This document shows positions 34,625 to 46,209 of a stretch of 64,000 nt of DNA, in pieces; the stretch's first letter is position 1; the number at the start of each line of letters is the position of its first letter. Origin of the DNA: Lasiodiplodia sp. COLG20 (lineage: Eukaryota; Ascomycota; Dothideomycetes; Botryosphaeriales; Botryosphaeriaceae). Below the pieces are notes generated by a model. It was not told the DNA's origin, did no database searches, and was given only the letters and a program-made list of their open reading frames with translations. The DNA lies in assembly GCA_009801085.1 (NCBI GenBank), contig VNWV01000003.1, forward strand, positions 3,720,001 through 3,784,000. Direction: 5' to 3'. A program made the position numbers and the translations under genes.

Positions 34625-35533
34625 ATGATTTCCCTGCAGTTCGAGTATTCCGCGTTGTACGCTCTCATTTTTGCCGTTTTCACGGCCTCCGGATTTGCAA
34701 CTCCTGCTCCCCCTGCTCCCCAAAAGAATGGCTATGTGTCGTTTGAGGGATTTACTAAGGTCACCAACAAGGACTCTCTCGCCTGGTATAGAAGGTCTTC
34801 CCTGAGCGTCGCCAAGGCCGCTGTTGAAAATCCACCCGGCTACGAGTGCTTCCATGGGGCCAATTACCCAGGCGTCAATGACTGGGAGTCCTTCGGAACG
34901 CTCTGGAACATCAACCTACCCGCTCTCCGCCTTCGCAACTCGGCCGCCGACAACCAAATCCTGCGCAATAAAATTCTCGATATCGCCGCCGAGACGAAGA
35001 CGGATGCGCGAATCATCCTTAGTATTATCATGCAAGAGGTTAGCTTCCATTTCACACCTACCAGTATTACTTCTCTTTTCCGATGTAACCAGGACCGGGG
35101 CTCTCCAGTGGTGCAAAGAATGCTGACACACCAAAAATAGTCTAGCGGCCAGCTCGACGTTCACTGCACGGGCGAGAACAAGCACAACTGCGGCATCATG
35201 CAGGCAGCGCCGGGATCCGTCTCCTTCGACCCAGACAAGCCGGCGAAGAGCATAGACACGATGCTTCGGAATGGCGTGTTGGGCACGCCCGGGTCGTGGC
35301 CGAACGGCGGGCCTGGCTATGCGTGGTTCCTCAACGGGGCCGATGGCGAGGCTTGGGCCAATATGGGCGGCGGCGGGTACCCGTTCCGCGCGATGCGCGC
35401 GTATAATACCGGCAAGGTGCCCGACCAGAAAAATTACGACGCGACCAATGGTTCTGGGACGGTGAGCTATGTGAACGATGTTGCAAATAGACTGCTTGGA
35501 TGGAATGGAAACGGGAGAGGGTGCGATTACTGA
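34625..35533 (+). CDS. Secreted lysozyme-like / lytic transglycosylase-like protein
   Basis: Exons 34625..35038 and 35141..35533 give 268 residues. A signal peptide is seen (hydrophobic stretch about residues 10-25, ending GFATPAPP). The mature part has the lysozyme-fold hallmarks: a helix leading to IILSIIMQESSGQ, where the Glu is the expected general acid, then HNCGIMQAAPG, the strand motif after the active site in transglycosylase-type (GH23-like) enzymes. The splice junction falls exactly between the Glu and the following Ser-Ser. Likely role: secreted hydrolysis of peptidoglycan or chitin-type chains, for example against bacteria. The C-terminal half (GGPGYAWFLNGADGEAW, NYDATNGSG) is unlike bacterial Slt. 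Family assignment is by motif, not alignment. Confidence 0.72.
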
Positions 35534-36401
35534 GGTGTTCTTGTGCCTGGATTGTTTCTGGTTGCAGAAAAGGTATGTGGCGAGAGAAGAATGTGTGACT
35601 TGGGATATCGAGTACCGTTGGATGCTTCGACTGGTCTGAAGCAGAGTGCGTACGAGATCGCGCTCTTTTTTTGTTGGTGTTCGTTTTGGATGCATTGGGT
35701 AGGTAGCGTACCGTCAGTTTAAGGTATTGGCTATGCAAGTTTCGATTCGACTCCACATTCCTACTACAACAAGTCTGCGGGGGTTTGGAATTCTAGGCCA
35801 AAGTCATGAACTCAATGGAGATTACACTTCGTGATGTTGTGGAGCATGCCGTTAGCAATCCCCTTTAAAGCTAGTCTACATCTCCGCTTTCAACCATGAC
35901 AATCCATTTTGATTGGAGTAGAGATTTTGTACGAATGCACACTTTGCGGGAGGTACTTCATACAAATATAAATAGTATTGGCGAAGGATTACAGGAAAGA
36001 TCCTACTCATACATGAAGTGGGCCTCGGCCCCCGGAATCAGATCCGGCATGCGCGTTGCTACGGAAGCGTGTTGTAACATTTCTCCGCTCACCGCTAAGT
36101 GGAACACAGTTATTCGACAACAGTCGTAAAAGTAGGCTCAACTTTCAGCTCCTCGGACTCAATGTCTCGCGACGGAGTTGCACCGACGCTATTTGCTGAC
36201 TATGATGTAATGGGTAAAACCCTGGTCTGTTCCTTGCACACGACGTCGTTTACGAGCTGATTTGCATTGATCTCCTTTATTTTGGGGTCGCCATGCAAGA
36301 TCCGTCGTTCACTTGCCTCGTATTCGAATGGTATATAGACTTCGGCTATTCCAGCTTCGTCAAATCCAACAATCAACTTTTCTTTAGAATTGATCTTCGC
36401 G
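35534..36401. other. Intergenic upstream of the small secreted protein
   Basis: Short frames only. A TATA-like element lies close to the next gene (separate entry). Confidence 0.45.
36332..36338 (+). promoter_or_regulatory. TATA-like box of the small secreted protein gene
   Basis: TATATAG lies 64 bp before the ATG at 36402, in a normal position for a fungal promoter with a short leader. Confidence 0.45.
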
Positions 36402-36938
36402 ATGCAGCTCACCAGCCTTCTTACCGTTCTCAGCGCAGGAGCGGCTCTTGCGGCCCCTGCCGCTCATGCTGGATTCGGCCGTCGGGCCGTCAACATTAGC
36501 CAGCCCTTCGAGGTCGATCGCCTGTACATTTCCATGGACAGCGTGTGGGATACCTCGTCCGGCGTCGACGTCAAGTTCACCGCCACGGATGCCAACACCG
36601 GTGTTACCACGGTTTGCAACACCGCCGACGTCCTTGCCAATACCGTCTACGCCTGCGAGAGGGACCAGACCACTTGGGTCTTCAATACTGATTTCTCGAA
36701 GCTCAGTGTCGAGTGGTACTGGCCGCCGGGGTAAGTTGAGGTGGTGTGGAATTTGCGCGACGCCCAGTGCTGACGTTTTATCGTCAGAGAAATCAGCGAC
36801 AATGGCCTCGGAGGCAACTACCGTGCCAATGGATCTGCGACCGTTAACTGGAACTGCGCGAGCTCTGGCAGCCATGGGCAACAATGCTTTGCAACCAAGT
36901 TCAATGTTCCAATCCAGACCATTGAGGCTTGGGCATGA
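36402..36938 (+). CDS. Small secreted cysteine-containing protein, effector-like
   Basis: Exons 36402..36730 and 36788..36938 (57-bp intron, GTAAGT donor, CTGAC branch) encode 159 residues. The signal peptide is clear: MQLTSLLTVLSAGAALAAPA, cut near residue 18-20. The mature part has four cysteines (TVCNTAD, YACERD, NWNCASS, QQCFAT), enough for two disulfides, and many Trp/Tyr/Asn, suggesting a compact beta protein. No known domain is recognised. Size, secretion and cysteines fit the broad class of fungal small secreted proteins, which includes plant-facing effectors and allergens; nothing here proves such a role. It sits at the edge of the gene-poor stretch. Confidence 0.8.
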
Positions 36939-39900
36939 AGCAGCACTACGCGCAAGCAAAAGTACTTTGACTACCCACCAATCAATATTTCTTGAGCAAC
37001 TTTTGGCTCTTTAATGCTCTTTCATTGATCATGAATTATTCATGTTGACTTTGTCGTTCTCATGCATGAAGAAATATCTCCACAATTCACAGTCAATTTT
37101 GTTTTTCTTTCCTATCTTCGAAGTGATTCCTCTAACCTTCGTTAATACAGTGTCCTCCGAAAGCTTCACGTACACGGCAACTATTGGTACTCATATTGAA
37201 ATGCTACGCGTAGAACTGGCTGTTCAGAAAAGAATTCTTTGACTTCATCCCGACGTATGACTGCTTCGGTTCTATACACAGGCCGCAGTTTATGCAGAAT
37301 TACACACCAACCCTCCCTAGCCAATGAATTGACTGTTTCTGCATGCTGATACTGAATAGCAGTCAACTGAGGCCCGGCAGATGGATTGGGCTCATCCGTC
37401 AATTCTGCTACAAATAAGAAGATGACACATTTACAGAAGACGCTGCTGACATGGAAATGTGCATGTTAACCAGGGCGATGGGCCAGGGCTTTGACGCACC
37501 GCTGTACATGCGTCTGATGCGCACGAATGGTGGCTTCGTGGAAGTGTAGCAACAGATGATCAAAATACCAACTTCCGAGTGGTCGAAGAACTCACGCCCG
37601 AGAGAATTGGTGCGGTGGCGCAGGTCAACGTCGTGGAGGGAGCGGAAGGTTTCGTGTTGAGAGGGCTTACACAGAAGCTGAACAAAATGCGCAAGGAGAT
37701 GGAGTCAAGACTATGACACGAGTTCGCATCGAACAAAGTCCATGCACACACTTGAGCCCTCGTAGCTTTACGTCTCTATTCGTGTACGGGTCTACGGAGA
37801 TGCTACATTGACTCTCCAACGTTGGGGAGTACATGGGGAGGCCGAAAATCGCCGTCGAAGCCTGATTTCTGATCAATCCAACCCGATACACGAAATCGCG
37901 GTTGTGTCCAAGCAGTGGTAACGAGCTTCCTGTCTGTCAAGCTACTCGCTGTTTATGCATTTTACAACTGGACCCGAGTCTTAAAAGTCAATTCACGTCT
38001 GGAACCTTCAACTGCAGCATCAGGACTATGCACTTTGCATTGCTCATCGCCACCTTCCAAGTACGTAAGAACATCATTAGCATCCCTGATTAGTATAATT
38101 CACATCCCGAGAGCAATGCATGTCCGAAACTTTGTTCAACCCCGCAATTGCAGACAGGAGAAGCGGAAAATGAAGCAACATTCAATCGTAGAGATCGCTC
38201 AGATCACACTGACCACGGCATCCACACTCACACTGAAACAGCCACACTTATTGGCTGAAAATTTGCTGCAGATTCGGCAGGGTCTCTCCGTATGACATTT
38301 GTGGTGTTCCAAGCCATTGTCCCGAAAACTTAAAAGCAAAGGGGACGGTGACATGAAGATGTGAGCATGAATATGGAGCTTTCACCGCAGAAGAAGAAAT
38401 ATGGTGGGGCAGTGACGCGGGGAGTTCACATAAAGCTATGCCTAAAGTGGTTAAGGTAGCATTGGGAGCTTCTCCAGATATTGGGCGCGTTGTGGTGACC
38501 CGACAGCTGAGTGGCTGAAAACATGCAAGGAGTGATTCATAGAATGTATTGACGTCTTGGAGGCGTGTGGGGTAACGTAAATGGGGAAAGGGAGCCAATT
38601 TATTCTTAAGATGAACCCTTCTCTTCATTAACCAGAACCCGCATTCCCATTGGTCTGATTGGAGCTTGTGCGTTTCTGACCTCATGTAAGCTTGAGCCTC
38701 CCATGTATGATAGTCGCCTTACTTCCTTCTCCCTGGAACATAACAGAGGATTCCATGGCGCTTCTTGCCGATCTTCTTTGAGCCACCGCTGTATGTTGGG
38801 AGGTGAATGCGATTGCTGGCTTCCGGATTCTGACGAAGCGGACTGTGAAGAAGATCAGAAAGTGTGTCAATGTTCTCTAGTTGAGCCTTACATTGTTGTT
38901 GGAGGAGCCTTGCCTGATTCCGCTCATGTTATTTGATTCCATTAACTTTGACACGTAAAAGTATTCATGAAGTGTTTTGAACAGCGGAGCACAGGATGAG
39001 TTGGACCACTTTGAAGATTTAGTGAAAATGAAGTTTCCCGGAGGATAGCCATTACTTATCAATATTCGATGCCCAGATTCAAGGCTTCCAGCCGCTGTAC
39101 CGGATCATGATTGCATTCGGACTATGTCAGATGGGTGGAACCTCATATACAATGCAAGGAGCAGGCTTGAAGCGAAATCACCCTAAATGAAGCCAGACCA
39201 AGGGTTTCATACAGGTGATGGTGTGGTGCGGCTGCTGTTACGGCCGCTCCTTCCTCCGTAGGGCTATTTTGGTGAACCGCAGAGCCTCCTGAACTTTGGG
39301 GCATGCGGCTTTGTGTCAGATGAGCATTGTATCTGGACGCTGCTTGGCCCTTATCTCGATTCGTACGATCTTGGCTCGGCGCCACGCAGACGGCTTGTGC
39401 TGCAGAAAGGCCTGCCGGTAATTCTCCTGGCTAATGTATTGGTTGCTCAATGGCGCCATGCCTCCCCGTGCAGCAATTGTCGTACATGGCCCCATTGGAC
39501 CGATTGCGCTGCCTACCTACGCACACGACGGACTAATGGCCACAACATATATGTATGCAAGCAATACCAAGGTCGGATTGAGCAAGCTGGATCCTCGATG
39601 GGCTTCCCCGAGCCTTTCGCTCGTCAGACCGTGTCAGCCACGCAGCTCTTTTGGGCCGGCGGCAGTTGTAAATGATCATGCTGGTAACTGACTGCCATGG
39701 ATCTCCCGGCTTTCTCAGATTTCAGTCATGGGACGCTCACTTCGTCGCACGGTAGTCGAGTAACGGAGCCTCCGACAGGCTCCCACGTGCCGATTGCCTC
39801 TCACATCAGCTTTTCTTCTCGCTGCAACGCCAGGGATGCCTGAAGTCCGTTTATGGGGCCGTGCAGATGTCATAAATGCAACAAACCGGCCACTCTGCAT

Positions 39901-41867
39901 GTTACAGATGTTCGGAAAGCCCGATGCACGCCCAGACCTCCCCCGCATTGAATGGCAATGACGTAAACAGCTACAATGAAGTGAAGATACCTGTTCACCC
40001 TGGCATATCGAGTCACATGTCCTGTATGCAGGCTGATCACTTCTCAAGTCTGCTGGACGTTTGCATCGTATATATGTGAATAGTGCATTAGATCAATAAT
40101 ACCTACATTGCAGAGCAATATTCTCATTTATCTGGACTATCACGCTAACAAATCTCATATCCAACACTGGACCATATTTCTAAACTCTTCGCTAAGAGTG
40201 GTAATCGGTTCCTCGAACTGTAGAGTAAGTTCGTTGGGAGTGTGCATACACAGAAAGTCGTTCTATGCCGGAATGGGCCTTGTCGATGGTGTGAACCCAA
40301 AAAGTATTCTGGTGCTGGAAGTTTTCAGGCAAAGCACGTAGGTTCTCAGCGGCTTCGTAGGAAATTACAACCAGCTTAACTAACTCTATATTATTGATAC
40401 TCGCGTCCAATGACTTAGCTGATAGTGGTTGAAGTCCTGCGGGGGCTTGTTGAATGCCTTGCAGTTTCTATTATTGCTTATTATCTTATGATTGGCAACG
40501 GATTCTTTAGAATGGTATGAAAGTTTTATTGTTCTATTGCGGCATTGTTAGACGTTGATGTAGTTAAAGGGCACTACCGCTGAGATCTCCGAGATGTCAT
40601 TAAGTTTACAGAGTGGTTTGTAGTCTAGCCAAATGCTGAGGCAACGATTAGGATTTGCACGATGTAAAGTGAGATGATGTCAATCCATAGAGCTGACGAA
40701 TAATAGAAAAGTCCATAGTTTCAATTACAACATTTTTACGACGTCTCCTGACATACATTTCCTTAGACAAAATGACAGAATCCTGTAGAAAGTTTATAGT
40801 TTGAAAGATTATTTACTTTGAATTTACACCGTTCGGCACGCGATGTCTCCGCATTCTTTGACAGATAAACTTTAGAGTTGTACTGGATGAGGTTAGTATA
40901 CCAAGAAGGCGGTTGTGAGAGATCCCGAACAGGAATGGTCAGATAGCTTAATGGTATACTAAGAGTCCTCCCGCTGATAGAGCTTTAAGATAACTTCGGA
41001 GAGGCGACAGCTATGATAGAATGGCCTTAGGAGCACTTGATGAAGCCTATTATGCACAAGAGTCTTGATAAGGGACGAGGAATCATGTCTAAATATCGCT
41101 AGACATGGACTGCAAGGAGCCAACCGCTTCTGTAGTGAAGCAAATACTTTAATGCGGAGCATTAACGCCGCGAATACAGGGGGATATTGTGGCTACTAAG
41201 GCTGGCGTGAATAATAACAAGCTCTTGGCACGGAGATGGATTTTCGCAATATCTATCCATGCTAGCCTTCGGCTGCAACACCCTTCGGTACACATAAGGA
41301 TTTATCGGATATTGACTACTGTTGATCGACCGAGCGTTTGATGGATGTGGGCCCTCCACACTGAAATGCTGTTGTTTGAATAAGAGACAAAGCTAACGAT
41401 AGTCCATATGGCACAGGAAGTGGGGTCGGGATTCGTCATACGATAATCCAGATAGATTGTGAAGGATCGCTTTCACTTGGGGCCTGAATATATCGATACA
41501 ATCCCTGATCCCTGCAATGCATGTACTTCGTGTTCCTTTCGCATCCTTCGGCCCTGCCGCGATCTGCAACTAAAGCTCTATCCTCACTCTCTTCTTTTGA
41601 AGCTACATGCATTATTCACTGACTAAAAAATCTGTTCGATTCACGTAAAGTCAAGCTGAAAATCTAATGGAAGCCGTGAAAATTGATGGTTATGCAGTTT
41701 CTGGATGTGAAGCCGGGACTGGTCATTTTATAGCTCGCCTGATCTCTCTACGGGAAGCATACTAGTACTTTCTGGCTACCAGCCTCTTTTTCTATTGGTG
41801 CAACAACTTAGGTAATGCCAGTAGAACAATGCAGAAGCGGTTTTGGGTATAAATCCGCTTAGGAACC
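36939..41867. other. Gene-poor, AT-richer stretch
   Basis: About 4.9 kb without a supportable gene. Frames are short and stop-rich, and the second half (about 40,100-41,700) is visibly richer in TA and AT than the neighbourhood. This could be decayed transposon or gene sequence altered by RIP, or plain intergenic DNA. No terminal repeats or transposase motifs were found. Confidence 0.5.
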
Positions 41868-42936
41868 TCACTCCAAGACCCCCATTTTCCGAGCATTCTG
41901 CCTGATGAATTCCTTGATCTCCTCCTCACTCATGGCCTTCAAGCCTAGCCGATCATTCCACGCCATGTGCCTGGTGTCACCCTCATGTCCCTTGCCGTAC
42001 ATCATCTGGAAATAGTACAAAAGCATGGCTGACATATCTCCCTGGCTCCGCTTCTCATCAGCTATCCGGCACAGCTGTTCCGTGTCAAGATCCTCGATCC
42101 TGCCATCCTCGACGGTGCCAAAGTCAATGCCCGTAACCTCGGCGGCCAACTTCGTCAGATAACGCTCCGACAAGGCAGCAGAGTAGATGTAGACGGGCTT
42201 GTTGGCGGTGTCCTGGAAGTGCTCGGGCTTCAGCACTCTGGCGACGGCAGTGCCGATGTCGGCCAAGCGCGAGGCGCCGACGTAATGGGCGCCGCCGTTG
42301 TGGAAGGTGGCCTTGCGCTCGGCGAGGTTGGGCCCCAGCATGCCGAAGGGGAAGACCAGATCGAGGAAGGGCCCGCTGTTGACGGACGTCCAGGTCGTGG
42401 CGGCCGACGTGGTGCTCGGGATCACGGACGTGATGTAGTCGCGGATGGCCACCTTGGCCTGCACATTGGGCAGCTTGCGCGAGAGCGGGTTCTCGAGGTT
42501 GGTGCTGTACTCGGACGGCACGATGCGCTTGACGCCGGCGGCGATGGCGGCGTCGACTACGGCCTTGTTGTCTTCGACGTTGAGAGGGTCACCGATGGCG
42601 CTGTGAAAGGTCAATGAGTGGCCATAGGTGCGTGGATAGCTCAGCGGATCTTACTTGACGACGGCGTCTTGGCCCTTGAAGGCAGAGGTGAGTTCATCTT
42701 TGCTACTAGTGTCGATTTTCAGGCTTCCATCGGCCTCCGGTGGCGCAGTGCTCTTGGAGCCGTTGCGTTGCACAGCTGTGACCGTAAAACCTTCATTTTT
42801 AAGAGCTTTGAGGATGTGGGAGCCAAGTTTGCCGGTGGCCTGCCTGTCTGTCAACATTCGAATATTTTTTGAGGGGCTGGTGTGTTGCTCGGATACTTAC
42901 TCCAAGGAGAGCAACTTTCTGCACAGGACGAGACAT
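41868..42936 (-). CDS. NmrA-like / isoflavone-reductase-like NAD(P)-binding protein (1 of 4)
   Basis: Exons 42936..42901, 42839..42655 and 42600..41868 give 317 residues. The first exon has 12 codons and ends just inside the nucleotide loop: VALLG + ATGKLG (GATGKLG at residues 12-18). After that come DAVVNAIGD, GVKRIVPSEYS (the strand and segment typical of the PCBER/isoflavone-reductase group) and GPFLDLVFPFG. This is the atypical short-chain dehydrogenase fold. Such fungal proteins either reduce small molecules or act as redox-sensing regulators. There is no Tyr-x3-Lys pair of classical SDRs. A TATA-like stretch stands about 90 bp upstream (TATATAT at about 43028). It is the most divergent of the four NmrA-like genes here. 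Confidence 0.88.
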
Positions 42937-43978
42937 GTTGAGGTTGGAACAATGATATCTGACTAGACAGAAGGGCTCAGTGAAGTTGTTTAGATGATGA
43001 GTTCATTGAAGTGATTGTATTCTACAATATATATGTGCATTGTCTGGCGCTTGGCATGCAAGAAGAGCCGCATCCTGTTGCTCCGCTTCCTGATGTCCAA
43101 GCCCGGATATGGACTGAAGCCACTTCCGTTGCTGAGGCCTTCCAGCTCGGCTGTTCCAGATCGTCGATTTCGGTAACCGAAGAAATGGTGGTGACGTTTT
43201 GCAGGTCGCCGGCCAATCAGATCACTTTACTGATCGCCAATAATTGTGAGCTGTTCTCAACGCCGAAAGTACCGCCACTTTAGTTAAGCGTCGGCATCGC
43301 GTCTCGTAAGCACCGAATGCCGAACTTAGTCAACCCCCCCATTCGCTCTTTTTTGACGCCGGCTACACTAAATAGTCGAAAAGGGGTCCATTTGCAAAAT
43401 AAGCTGGCCAATCAGAGAAAAATTTCAGACCATTGATGTACGAATGGATTAGAACACATCATGACCCTACACGCTACGGCCATGCTTTTGAGCCCGAGGT
43501 CCGGTTAGGACGATCACTGATCGAACTGAAGGATCTTACGTGTAAATTGCGCTCAACAGTTCGGCCGTTCAGCCGTTTAGCACAAAATGGCCTCCCCTCG
43601 ATAGAACATCATCAATAAGTGGCATGTCTAATTGTGCTTGACTGCGACTGATTGCATCGAGTACATTAAGATGAACAATCACTAAGTTTTAAAATTTTGT
43701 TTCATAAATTGGTATCAGTTGTTCTCTCAATTGACATCTAGACGGTTGGTCTGAGCTCTTAATCATTACAGGTTGCAAAGCCTTACGCAAGCGCGACACC
43801 AACAGATGTCGCCAATGTATCGCAGGGGTGCTGCCACCAACCAAGGAATATCAGAGAGTGCAATGCAACGCTTTGTATTCATAATTATTTCTTGTCAAAC
43901 GAACGAATGTTTAGGCTATACGATCCAAGGCGAGCGCAAGAGCGGCTACATCCTTCACTTCAAGTTCTGCGTTCCCCT
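42937..43978. other. Intergenic between NmrA-like genes 1 and 2
   Basis: No gene supported; 5' region of gene 1 and 3' flank of gene 2. The middle (43,600-43,750) is AT-rich. Confidence 0.45.
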
Positions 43979-45037
43979 CTAGGCGAACGTAGCCTTGTTT
44001 TTCTCCAAAAACTCCTTGAAGGTAGTGGGCTTCAAGCCAACCTCAGCCAGCAGGTCCAAGCTGGGCTTCAAGTCCTTTCCAGCATAGTATCCGGGCTCTC
44101 CAATGAACAGATGGTTCTCGAGCAACTCCTGAGCAATGGCCTCGGGCATGGGAAGGAAGCTCTTGTAGGTCTGCGGGTCAACCTGGACGTACTGCGTCTT
44201 CTGACCAGTGGTGTCCTCGAACTCCTTGAGTATACGCGTAGGCGTGTAGTAGTCGGCGGCAGCGAGGACCTGAGCACCTAGGAGCTTGGAGCGCTGCTTG
44301 ATGGACGCGACGACGTACTTGCCTGCAAGCGGAAAACCGTCAGCTCTGTCCTCTCAATCACATGGATACAGTTACTCACCCATATCCTCGCTGATATCGA
44401 TTAGCGGGAAGCGCGCGTCCTCGCCAACGGGATAGGCAAGCGTGTACACGCCCTCCTCGTTCTTCCTAATCATGCCGAGCGCCGTGTAGTTGCCCATGAA
44501 GTAGCCCGGCAGGACGAAAGTGGCGGGCACGCCGATGGCGCGGATGTACTCCTCGACCTCGGCCTTGTGGTCGAAGTGAGGGATGTGCTTGAGGCGGCCG
44601 CCCGTCTCCTTGGTCGCATGGAGCAACGACGAGAAGATCAGGTGCTGGACGCCGGCATCCTTGCACGCATCGGCGACGTTCTTGCCCTCGATGAGCTCAG
44701 AGTCAGGCGACGCCTTGGCGCCCCAGGCGGGCGTGGTGACGAGGAAGACGGTGTGCGAGCCTTTGACGGCCGTGCTGAGGGAGGCGGGATCCTCCATGCT
44801 CGCCTGAAAACATTCTGCTGGTTAGATGGGGCCAATGCTGATCGAACAGCGGTGTAGACTTACCGAGACCATCTCGACGCCCTTGTCCTGCAGGGCCTGG
44901 GCAGCGGGCTTGGACGCATCGCGGGTGATGCCTCGGAGCTTGAACTCCTTTGAGAGGGTGGGGTCGGCGAGGATGGCTTGAATAACGGAGCCACCCTGGT
45001 TGCCAGTGGCGCCAAAGACAGTGATGAGCTTGGACAT
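43979..45037 (-). CDS. NmrA-like (HSCARG-type) NAD(P)-sensing protein (2 of 4)
   Basis: Exons 45037..44864, 44803..44380 and 44322..43979 give 313 residues. The N-terminus MSKLITVFGATGNQGGSV has the GATGNQG loop at residues 9-15. It continues FKLRGITRD, HTVFLVTTPAW, GVQHLIFSSLLHA and HFDHKAEVEEYIRA, the core of the NmrA/HSCARG family (PF05368). In this family the loop binds NADP and many members lack catalysis, sensing the NADP/NADPH ratio instead. The C-terminal half (TRILKEFEDTTGQ, GYYAGKDLKPSLDLL) also fits. Introns are 60 and 57 bp. A TATATAAG box lies upstream. The closest relatives in the window are genes 3 and 4. Confidence 0.92.
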
Positions 45038-45148
45038 TTTGGAGAAGGTGAATGCTTCTTGTTGTGTAGATGTAAAGACAAGTGTCGATTGAGTTGGTGG
45101 ATCTCAGTGTGTTGTTGGGAGGTGTCCCTTTAATCTTAGTTTCATTAT

Positions 45149-45156
45149 CTTATATA
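45149..45156 (-). promoter_or_regulatory. TATA box of NmrA-like gene 2
   Basis: TATATAAG on the minus strand, about 110 bp before the ATG at 45037. Confidence 0.5.
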
Positions 45157-46209
45157 CATTCTTCAGAGTGTAGTCGTAACCTAATGGCCGCCTAGAGTAA
45201 CCCTCGGCCTTAGAAAGTAGCCAATGGTTCGGCTTAACTAATCTCGCGCTTTCGGCCTTTCACCGTGTGGTCTGTTCTCATGAAGGTTGTGACTCGGATA
45301 GAAACCCGAGCGCCCTCGTATCCAGGTTGGCCACCATGAAGCACTCGCACGCACATGCTAAAAATGCTATCACTGTACTTGGCTTTCTAGAGCTTAGTAC
45401 GGCACTATCTGAGCATCGCTAGCAATGCGCGGCACGCCTCGAAAAAACGAAAAAAGCGTACAACGCCTGAGCAGAAACTGCGTGTTCATTCATGCCGTGA
45501 ATGGATCACTTTACAAGCTGGAGCAATCTTGAAGACATTTGGTCCCATAGGAGATGCTGCGATGCATGTGAATGCAACTACACACTACCTCAACGTATGA
45601 TTGCGCCCGAGTGTCAGCCGTTGGGCCCTTGGCACCACTATCACCGAGCATCTTCATCTCCGAGGCCTGGGCGTCTCATGCTCGAGAATAGTATAACGAA
45701 GCCTCTAGTAGCATATAGTGGCAAATCCATGCCTTTAGAGCTTGGCATATGATAATGAGGTGGTGTCGTGGACTTGCTCGCGCTAAGTGAGCCCGAGAGC
45801 CGCACGCTGACAAACAGCCGCTTTACACGCCGACAACACCTACGACAACCAAACTCCGTGCGAAAGATATTGTCACTCGGACTTGGAGATATCTGCTTAG
45901 CAAGCTAGGCGTATGTGCTAGAAAATCTGAAGTTGTATGCACTTCGATTAAATACCAGCATGCAGACTCCTTGCAAGGTCCATAGCCTGAGCAACCACCA
46001 CACTTACACAAAGTGTCGCACTTAGCCCCCCCCCATTGGACCTTCATCCACAAACCTTTCATCCCCTCAATTTCTTAGCCAGACGAACGCACTCGTACTC
46101 TCATCTCCTCGAAAGCCCACCCTCCAAGCGCCACCGCTGCAGTGCTAGTCCCTTTCCACCGCGACCGCGGCAGCGACCCACACCAGCCATCACCACCAAT
46201 CCACCCACG
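45157..46209. promoter_or_regulatory. Divergent upstream region of NmrA-like genes 2 (-) and 3 (+)
   Basis: About 1.1 kb, no gene supported. It ends in a C-run at 46026-46034 and a C-rich leader before the ATG of gene 3. Confidence 0.4.

Noticed and set aside
38703..38936. 77-codon cysteine-rich open frame in the gene-poor block
   Set aside because: Cysteine content is suggestive, but there is no signal peptide, and it lies in a stretch without other coding signs.
40192..40410. 72-codon minus-strand frame in the gene-poor block, considered as a relic of a larger gene
   Set aside because: No recognisable motif and no extension by splicing could be found on either side.
40938..41010. tRNA-like stretch (TAGCTTAATGG resembles a box A)
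   Set aside because: No box B (GGTTCGANTCC) follows at tRNA distance and no acceptor stem could be formed.
42637..42650. Box-A-like TAGCTCAGCGG
   Set aside because: It lies in the second intron of NmrA-like gene 1, without a T-arm; chance match.
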